Assembly (NCBI GenBank): GCA_039182515.1
Contig: JBCDCE010000072.1
Coordinates: forward strand, 1-18,248
Source: JBCDCE01 sp039182515
GTDB lineage: Bacteria > Pseudomonadota > Alphaproteobacteria > Rhodobacterales > Rhodobacteraceae
Length of the DNA: 18,248 bases
Direction: 5' to 3'
Position 1 is the stretch's first letter, and every line of letters begins with the position of its first letter. The notes beneath the pieces are model-generated. The model saw only the letters and a list, made by a program, of their open reading frames with translations, was not told the DNA's origin and ran no database searches. Below, one piece after another: positions 13,325 through 18,248 of this stretch. Made by a program: the position numbers and the translations under genes.

Positions 13325-14554
13325 ATGCGGACCCTTTCGATCAAAATTCCCAACGTTTCTGAAAGTCTCGAAGAAAAGCTCGAGGCAATGATCTTGCGTG
13401 GTGCTTTTTGGCCCGATCGCCCGATCGCCTCGGAGCGGCGCTTGGCAGAGGAATTTGACGTATCGCGCACCTCGCTCCGCAATGCTCTTGCGAGCCTTTT
13501 AAGCCGAGGTCTTTTGAGCAAAACGGGGACGCGGTACTACACAACCAACATTATGGCGGATGTTTTTGGTCCGGGTTTGGGCCAGATCGCGGTGCAAGAC
13601 CCTAAGCCTCTTTTGGACTATTGGGTTTTGCTGTTCGAGAACGCTGTGGCACTGGCACGCGAAAAGGCTCAAGGCAAAGACAGCTTGGCGATCAATGAGG
13701 CTGCAGGGCAGCTTCAAATGGCGCTTAAATCGGGTCAGCCACAGGCCATGTCTGAGGCTTTCAGCACTCTTAGTCGCGCGATTTTTGACGGGTGTTACAA
13801 CTTCTTTTTGAGCCAGACTCACCACGCGCTGATGGGTGTGATGCAACCCTATGTAGAGCAATCTTTTGCTCTTTTGGCTCAATCGCCAAAGCGCGAAGAC
13901 CTTTTGACATCTGTAGAAGGCTTAGCCGAGTCGCGTTTTGACGTCGGGCCGCTCTATGAAGGATTAGAGCCCGGGTTTCGGCCTCAGGCGTCTGGTGCTC
14001 ACGAGATCGCAGCCAGCAAAGACATTGATCCAGAGGACGTGGATGCCTCTCCCCTTGTTGATATTGTCTCTCGCAATCCGCTCTTTTTGGAAGCGGTCTA
14101 TGAGCTGCGTTTGATCACAGAAACCCATGCTGCGGCCGCGGCTGCTGAGCATCTAAGCGGGGAGCAGCAAGGCCAACTAGAGGCTCATCTCACCTACATG
14201 AAGGCTTTTGAGGACGGGGCGGCCCGGCGCTACAGTAAGCTCGATACTGAACTGCACCGCCTAATTGCAGAAGGCGCGCAAAATCCGGTTTTTGCTTTTG
14301 TGGATGCCGCCCTTTCGCCTGTGTTTTCCCGAACCACCAATCAGTGGCTCAGCAAGCACTTAGAGATCCGCAGTGACCAATCCGCAATTCACATGCAACA
14401 CAAGCAGATTGTGGATGCGATCACGATGCGAAACGGCCCCAAAGCGCGGGCTGCGATGACCGAGCATCTGGCTTATGTGTTGCGGAACCTGCGGCACTTG
14501 CGCGAGCTCGATCAGTTGCAGGAGATTGCCTTGGCCCGTGAACTTCTACGCTGA
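13325..14554 (+). CDS. GntR-family (FadR type) regulator with a duplicated FCD region
   Basis: The 409-residue protein is far longer than the usual 220-260 of FadR/GntR regulators. A winged helix-turn-helix lies at residues ~14-75 (LEEKLEAMILRGAFWPDRPIASERRLAEEFDVSRTSLRNALASLLSRGLL). A first, degenerate FCD-like helical region spans ~95-185 and lacks the metal residues. A linker and then a complete FCD domain follow at ~251-390 (NPLFLEAVYELRLITETHAAAAAAEHL). The complete domain keeps the expected metal set D307, H311, H359 and H381. I prefer ATG 13325; a TTG at 13280 is in frame with GGAGG only three bases before it, too close to be ideal. The target is unknown; genes of either flank are candidates. 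Confidence 0.88.
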   Translation: MRTLSIKIPNVSESLEEKLEAMILRGAFWPDRPIASERRLAEEFDVSRTSLRNALASLLSRGLLSKTGTRYYTTNIMADVFGPGLGQIAVQDPKPLLDYWVLLFENAVALAREKAQGKDSLAINEAAGQLQMALKSGQPQAMSEAFSTLSRAIFDGCYNFFLSQTHHALMGVMQPYVEQSFALLAQSPKREDLLTSVEGLAESRFDVGPLYEGLEPGFRPQASGAHEIAASKDIDPEDVDASPLVDIVSRNPLFLEAVYELRLITETHAAAAAAEHLSGEQQGQLEAHLTYMKAFEDGAARRYSKLDTELHRLIAEGAQNPVFAFVDAALSPVFSRTTNQWLSKHLEIRSDQSAIHMQHKQIVDAITMRNGPKARAAMTEHLAYVLRNLRHLRELDQLQEIALARELLR

Positions 14555-14652
14555 TCTGGATGCGCGGACCAAGCGATTTGGCTCATGCATGATCCATTTT
14601 ATTTTGCAAAGAATTTTCTAATCACAAAGACCTGCTCTCGACCGCGGGCGTC

Positions 14653-14681
14653 GGGCTGAAAGCCCCCGCCCAGGAGGGGGC
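14653..14681 (-). terminator. Probable intrinsic terminator of the Rrf2 gene
   Basis: Between the convergent GntR and Rrf2 genes, GCCCCC (14662-14667) and GGGGGC (14676-14681) pair across an eight-base loop. On the - strand the stem is followed by TTTC, a short U-tail, fitting termination of the Rrf2 transcript. The neighbouring GGGCT-GAA-AGCCC stem (14653-14665) shares its right arm, so two alternative hairpins exist. On the + strand no T-run follows. Confidence 0.5.
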
Positions 14682-14767
14682 GGTCAGAATGCGATTAGGG
14701 GCTGGTCGGCTTCGCCTCCTACGAACGGTTGGTGAGCGGTGCTTTCTAGGTTTTTGGGGACGGCGCT

Positions 14768-15172
14768 CTAAGATGCGGCGACGTCTGTGATCGTGGTTTC
14801 GCTCAGCTTTTGTACAAGGCTGCGCTCTACGCCTTCTAGCACGTGTGTGACACGTCTCTGTAAGGCATGTTCTACCGAGCAATCGGGGGTTTTTGGATCG
14901 ATGTTGCTGGCCACGAATTGCTCGTCCAGCGCAAGATAGACATCCGCAAGCGTGATTTGCTCAGGCGCGCGCGCCAATTGCCATCCACCCGCGTGGCCTT
15001 TTTCAGAGCGCAGAAGCCCGGATTCCCGCAATTTCCCGAGCACGCGCCGCACCACAACCGGATTGGTTCCTGCATGCGCGGCAATGTCTGCAGAGGTCCG
15101 CAATTTGTCTGGGTCGCCTGCCATATGACTTAACGTATGCAGGGCGAGAGATAGGCGACTGTTGCGTTTCAC
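14768..15172 (-). CDS. Rrf2-family transcriptional regulator with a single cysteine
   Basis: The 134-residue protein has the Rrf2 winged helix: LSLALHTLSHMA, then TSADIAAHAGTNPVVVRRVLGKLRESGLL, RSEKGHAGGWQLARAPEQITLADVYLAL. Fe-S members (IscR, NsrR, RirA) have three cysteines after the wing. This one has only C98 (TPDCSVEHALQ), at about the first cysteine position, so an Fe-S cluster held in the usual way is unlikely. It resembles the cluster-free YwnA-like branch and might use a single thiol as sensor. It starts at GTG 15172 with CGGAG upstream. It is divergent from the transporter operon. The tandem dyads at 15201-15243 begin 28 bases before its start, which fits autoregulation. Confidence 0.9.
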   Translation of the reverse strand: MKRNSRLSLALHTLSHMAGDPDKLRTSADIAAHAGTNPVVVRRVLGKLRESGLLRSEKGHAGGWQLARAPEQITLADVYLALDEQFVASNIDPKTPDCSVEHALQRRVTHVLEGVERSLVQKLSETTITDVAAS

Positions 15173-15200
15173 AGGGGGTCTCCGCTCAGGTGCTTTATTC

Positions 15201-15217
15201 GTAACACCGCGTGTTGC
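15201..15217 (+). promoter_or_regulatory. Dyad GTAAC-N7-GTTGC, site 3, in the Rrf2 divergent region
   Basis: GTAAC (15201-15205) and GTTGC (15213-15217), preceded by TTC and followed by AAG. The ten defined bases and spacing are identical to the site at 8383, and the flanking TTC is the same. Close to the GTG start of the divergent Rrf2 gene, it is the best candidate for an autoregulatory operator. Confidence 0.7.
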
Positions 15218-15226
15218 AAGTTTCTA

Positions 15227-15243
15227 GTAACTCCGTTAGTTGC
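15227..15243 (+). promoter_or_regulatory. Dyad GTAAC-N7-GTTGC, site 4, 26 bases after site 3
   Basis: GTAAC (15227-15231) and GTTGC (15239-15243), followed by GAG as at 8400-8402. The 26-base start-to-start spacing from site 3 equals that of the pair at 8383/8409. It ends 37 bases before the start at 15281. Confidence 0.7.
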
Positions 15244-15280
15244 GAGTCTTGTCGCTGTTTGCTGCTGCTGAGTTCGTTTC

Positions 15281-15565
15281 ATGTCTTACGCAAAACCTTG
15301 CAATTTAGGAACCACTGGATTGCGCCGCAAAAGACGTTCTCTAGATCCCATGCAAACCTTTGACGCCTTGCCCCAAGAGTTGCGGCACTGGTTGTCAGAG
15401 GCGGTTTTGCCCTGGTCCCCGTCTTCTGCCGGGCGGATCTGGTGCAAAGCGCGCCGAGAAGGGCTTAGCACAGAACAAACAGTCCAAAAGCTCGCTGATG
15501 CCGAAGCGCGAACCCTCGCGCGCGACACGCTCGCCAACAAATTCATGATGAATACGCAATCCTGA
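15281..15565 (+). CDS. Small DUF6525-like protein
   Basis: The 94-residue basic protein reads LGTTGLRRKRRSLDPMQTFDALPQELRHWLSEAVLPWSPSSAGRIWCKARREGLS, then a helix with DAEARTLARD. The series LRR.RR..DPM..(Y/F)DALP..LR.WL..A.LPWSP.S..RIW..AR..GL matches small Rhodobacterales proteins I recall as DUF6525; no function is known. There is no membrane segment or signal peptide. No good ribosome site precedes the ATG at 15281; ATG 15350 is an alternative, but it would remove the conserved LRRKRR. It is the first gene after the tandem dyads and is 11 bases before the solute-binding protein, so it is probably cotranscribed with the transporter. Confidence 0.7.
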   Translation: MSYAKPCNLGTTGLRRKRRSLDPMQTFDALPQELRHWLSEAVLPWSPSSAGRIWCKARREGLSTEQTVQKLADAEARTLARDTLANKFMMNTQS

Positions 15566-15576
15566 AGGGAACTTTC

Positions 15577-17100
15577 ATGTCCATTGTTTCACGTTTTTCG
15601 GGCGCAGCTCTGTTGGCTTTAAGCCTCGCGTTGCCAGCCTCTGCCCAAGAAGGCAGCTTGACCATTTCCGTTGGCTTTGGCCCCACGGCTGACATTCCCG
15701 ATCCCCGGGCGCGCTACAATGGCTGGTTGTCCAACCAAACGGGTGTCACAGAAACGCTGATGGGCATCGACTACGATCTTCAGCTCTATCCGCGCCTTGC
15801 CAAAGAGATCGTGCAATCGTCGCCCACAACCTGGCGTGTGACGCTGCGCGAGGGCTTGAAATTCCACGATGGCTCACCTGTGACGGCCCAAGCGGTGATC
15901 GATGCCATTACCCCCATTTCGGATGAAAATGACCCAGCCCACAACGCGCGTATTGCCAAGCTCTTGAAGCTCAAAGGTATGTCGACCGATGGCGACAGTG
16001 TTGTTGTGTTTGAAACCACTGCGCCCAATGCAGCCTTCCCTTGGACCCTGTCTGAGCCTGGCATCGCAATTCTAGGCGCAGAATCAGCCGCCTATCCGAT
16101 CAACGCAACAGGGCCTTATGTGTTTAAAGAGGCCATCACCGGCCAACTCTACCGCGCTGAAGCCAACCCTGATTACCGCTTGGGAACCCCAGGTTTGGAA
16201 GAGGTGAAAGTGGTTGTGGCGGGCGATCCGGCCTCTGCTGCTTTGGCCTTTGAAGCGGGTGAAGTGGATATGGTAATCAACTACCCCGAAGCAGACTTTG
16301 AGCGCATCAAAGGCACAGGCGCTTTGGGCTTCACTGCGCCAACCGCGCGGCTCTATTTCTACACCGTGAATGCTGCAAATGGTCCGATGGCCAACCCGCT
16401 GATCCGCCAAGCGGTCTCTGCGGCGATTGACCGTGATGGCATCGTGCAAGCGGCTTTGTCTGGCGTCGGCGGTGAGGCCGCAGGCACAATCTACCCCGAC
16501 GGTAAAGGCTGGGCGGCGGATATCCCTGCCGTTTACGATCCTGCAAAAGCGGAAGCCCTATTGGCTGAGGCGGGTGCTGTGAAAACGGGTGGTCGCTGGA
16601 TGCTCAATGGCACACCGCTTGAGATCGACATCGTGACCTATTCGTCGCGGGCCGCTTTGCCGCCCACAGCGGAACTCACGCAGGCCTTCTTGCAGGCCAT
16701 TGGTGTGACCTCCACCGTGCGCGTGGGTGAATATGGTGCGGGCAGCGATGCCATTGCAGATGGCTCCGCAGACATGTTCCTGCAAGCTTGGGTTACAACG
16801 CCGCAAGGGGATCCAGGTGGCGTGCTCGAGACGCTTCTCAAATCCGACGGTGGCTCCAACATCGGCAAATACAACAACCCCAAAATGGACATGTTGCTGG
16901 ACGCTGGCCGTTTGACCTTCGAGGCTGAAAAGCGCGCTGAGATCTACGACGAGATCCAGCAAATCATCGCCTCTGATGGGGCTTTGATCCCGGTCTTTCA
17001 CGTGAGCCAAGTGAACGTCGCCAAGCCCGGCCTCACAGGCTACGCGGTACACCCAACAGAAACCTATTGGATCACCCACGAAACCAAGATGGCCGAATGA
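15577..17100 (+). CDS. ABC transporter solute-binding protein, family 5 (peptide/nickel type)
   Basis: The 507-residue periplasmic protein begins with a Sec signal peptide (LLALSLALPASA, cleavage after A23). SBP_bac_5 landmarks follow: GVTETLMGIDYDLQLYPRLAKEI, WRVTLREGLKFHDGSPVTAQAVIDAI, TGPYVFKE, NPLIRQAVSAAIDRDGIV, YDPAKAEALLAEAG and YNNPKMDMLLDAGR. The family captures oligopeptides, dipeptides, nickel chelates or opines for ABC import, and the exact ligand cannot be read. AAGGGA precedes the ATG. The stop overlaps the start of the first ATPase (ATGA). Permease genes, normally next to the binding protein in dpp/nik operons, are not between it and the ATPases and are presumably downstream of the window. 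Confidence 0.92.
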   Translation: MSIVSRFSGAALLALSLALPASAQEGSLTISVGFGPTADIPDPRARYNGWLSNQTGVTETLMGIDYDLQLYPRLAKEIVQSSPTTWRVTLREGLKFHDGSPVTAQAVIDAITPISDENDPAHNARIAKLLKLKGMSTDGDSVVVFETTAPNAAFPWTLSEPGIAILGAESAAYPINATGPYVFKEAITGQLYRAEANPDYRLGTPGLEEVKVVVAGDPASAALAFEAGEVDMVINYPEADFERIKGTGALGFTAPTARLYFYTVNAANGPMANPLIRQAVSAAIDRDGIVQAALSGVGGEAAGTIYPDGKGWAADIPAVYDPAKAEALLAEAGAVKTGGRWMLNGTPLEIDIVTYSSRAALPPTAELTQAFLQAIGVTSTVRVGEYGAGSDAIADGSADMFLQAWVTTPQGDPGGVLETLLKSDGGSNIGKYNNPKMDMLLDAGRLTFEAEKRAEIYDEIQQIIASDGALIPVFHVSQVNVAKPGLTGYAVHPTETYWITHETKMAE

Positions 17101-17780
17101 CATTATCTGTCTCCGGCCTGCGTGTTGATCGCGCGGGCCGGACCATCTTACATCCAACAGATTTAGAGATCTCTAAAGGCGCTCGTATTGCGCTTGTAGG
17201 GGCTTCTGGTTCCGGAAAATCAACGCTGGGTCATGCCCTGGTGGATGATCTGCGGGCTCAGGGTAAGTCTGTGTCTCATGTGCCGCAAAGCCCCGATGAG
17301 GCGTTGGATCCCTTGCGCAGCCTCTCGTTTCATTGGTCTGAGGCGCTCCATGCTCAGGGATTGCCTTACGACCCTGCGCAACAAGCTGCGCTCTTTGAGG
17401 CGCTGAAAATCAGCGGTGGGGATCTGCGCAAACGCCCTTGGGGGTGGAGCCGCGGGATGCAACAGCGCTTCGTGATTGCGATGGCGTTGATTGGCACGCC
17501 TGATTTGCTTGTGCTGGATGAGCCAACATCAGCCTTGGACCCAATTGTGGCTGCTGGAACCATGGATCTCTTGGACGAATATCTGTCAGGCACGGACACG
17601 GCGATGCTCTTGATCACGCATGACTTAGGCCTGGCGGCCGCACGGGTTGCGGACCTGATGGTGCTGCACGACGGGCGCATCGTCGAGGAAGGTCCTATGG
17701 AGCAGGTCCTCACCCATCCCAAAACGCAAGCCGCACAGGCTCTTGCACAGCATCGCAATTGGATGGCTGTGCCATGCTAA
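17097..17780 (+). CDS. ABC transporter ATP-binding protein (peptide/nickel importer type, first of two)
   Basis: The 227-residue nucleotide-binding subunit has Walker A GASGSGKST (residues ~33-41), a Q-loop at HVPQSPDEALDP, signature WSRGMQQR (a variant of LSGGQ), Walker B LLVLDEP, a D-loop and the switch His in LLITHDLGL. It is shorter than OppD/DppD (~320) because it lacks the C-terminal oligopeptide-binding extension. It resembles NikD-type subunits in size. The ATG at 17097 overlaps the stop of the binding protein by four bases. An upstream in-frame ATG at 17067 lies inside that gene and is not needed. It pairs with the next ATPase to power import. Confidence 0.92.
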   Translation: MTLSVSGLRVDRAGRTILHPTDLEISKGARIALVGASGSGKSTLGHALVDDLRAQGKSVSHVPQSPDEALDPLRSLSFHWSEALHAQGLPYDPAQQAALFEALKISGGDLRKRPWGWSRGMQQRFVIAMALIGTPDLLVLDEPTSALDPIVAAGTMDLLDEYLSGTDTAMLLITHDLGLAAARVADLMVLHDGRIVEEGPMEQVLTHPKTQAAQALAQHRNWMAVPC

Positions 17781-18248
17781 AGCTCGAAAACGTGAGTGTC
17801 CTGCGGGGCCGAACGGAGGTTTTGCGCAACATCTCTCTGGCGATTGAGCCGGGCAAAACGCTTGCGGTCGTGGGCGAAAGTGGGGCTGGTAAATCCACTT
17901 TGATTGCGGCTGTGCTGGGGCTTTTACGCCCGTCCAAAGGCACAGTGACTTGGACCGGCGCGCCCGTGAAGATGTGCAGCCCCTCGCTTGTGATGCAAGA
18001 ACCCCGCGCGGCGTTTAATCCGGCTTTGCCTTTGCGCCAATCGGTCATGGAACCTTTGAAAGCCCAAGGCATTTCTTTGGCCCCGGGCAGGCTTGAGCGG
18101 CTTTGCGGTGAGCTCGAGCTGCCTCTTGACCTGCTGGAGCGTCGGCCCACGGGGATCTCCATAGGGCAGGCGCAGCGGGTTGGGATTTTGCGCGCATTGA
18201 TTGCAGCTCCGCCTTTGGTCCTTTTTGATGAACCGCTTTCTGCCTTAG
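17774..18248 (+). CDS. ABC transporter ATP-binding protein, second subunit, cut by the window end
   Basis: The first 158 residues are present: MLKLENVSVLRG, Walker A GESGAGKST, a Q-loop in VMQEPRAAFNPALPL, the signature ISIGQAQRVGI (S-x-G-Q) and Walker B LVLFDEPLSAL at the edge. This is the NikE/DppF-like partner of the preceding ATPase. Its ATG (17774) overlaps the previous gene by seven bases (stop TAA at 17778-17780), so the two are translationally coupled and probably form a heterodimer. The reading frame is intact to the last base of the window. Confidence 0.92.
   Translation, partial: MLKLENVSVLRGRTEVLRNISLAIEPGKTLAVVGESGAGKSTLIAAVLGLLRPSKGTVTWTGAPVKMCSPSLVMQEPRAAFNPALPLRQSVMEPLKAQGISLAPGRLERLCGELELPLDLLERRPTGISIGQAQRVGILRALIAAPPLVLFDEPLSAL

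Noticed and set aside
14768..15172. Calling the Rrf2 protein NsrR or IscR
   Set aside because: Only one cysteine is present, so the three-cysteine Fe-S ligand set is missing. The dyad sequence also does not match their known sites.

Overview
The window looks like accessory-rich chromosome of an alphaproteobacterium, most likely a marine Rhodobacterales (Roseobacter-group) species. The basis is moderate-to-high GC, Shine-Dalgarno-led genes with occasional GTG/TTG starts, and families typical of that order (a DUF6525-like small protein, a DUF1826-like protein, a ChrR-type cupin, an Lrp-hppD pair). No rRNA, tRNA or CRISPR was seen. Family assignments come from reading the sequence, not from database searches.

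Layout. 1-1126 is a gene graveyard: the C-terminus of an IS transposase abuts a decayed zinc-type dehydrogenase fragment (- strand), followed by a shortened NIPSNAP-like gene and a short-chain dehydrogenase that has lost most of its middle. 1222-4530 holds a divergent LysR regulator and four + strand genes: an antibiotic-biosynthesis-monooxygenase (ABM) protein, a medium-chain quinone/alcohol reductase, a RidA-like protein and a small cupin. 4606-8331 is a compact operon behind a perfect 26-bp palindrome: glutathione transferase, ChrR-like cupin, a short-chain dehydrogenase-like protein without the catalytic Tyr, a flavin amine-oxidase-like enzyme and a TetR regulator with a CLC motif. Together these look like detoxification or catabolism of a reactive (electrophilic, quinone or aldehyde) compound. 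The substrate cannot be read from sequence.

8468-10304 is a two-gene operon: a DUF1826-like protein and a divergent class III alcohol dehydrogenase (glutathione-dependent formaldehyde dehydrogenase type). It is followed by a ~100-bp imperfect palindromic element. On the - strand come a VOC-fold protein and a probable iota-class carbonic anhydrase-like NTF2 protein. An Lrp/AsnC regulator is divergent from 4-hydroxyphenylpyruvate dioxygenase (tyrosine catabolism), followed by an unusually long GntR regulator with a doubled ligand domain. The right end has an Rrf2-family regulator (-) divergent from a DUF6525-like gene, an oligopeptide/nickel-type solute-binding protein and two ABC ATPases, the second cut by the window edge.

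The most informative new signal is regulatory. A dyad GTAAC-N7-GTTGC occurs as a tandem pair with exactly 26-bp spacing at two separate places: in front of the DUF1826/class III ADH operon (8383-8425) and between the Rrf2 gene and the ABC-transporter operon (15201-15243). This suggests the single-cysteine Rrf2 protein controls itself, the transporter operon and the formaldehyde/S-nitrosothiol-type dehydrogenase as one small regulon.
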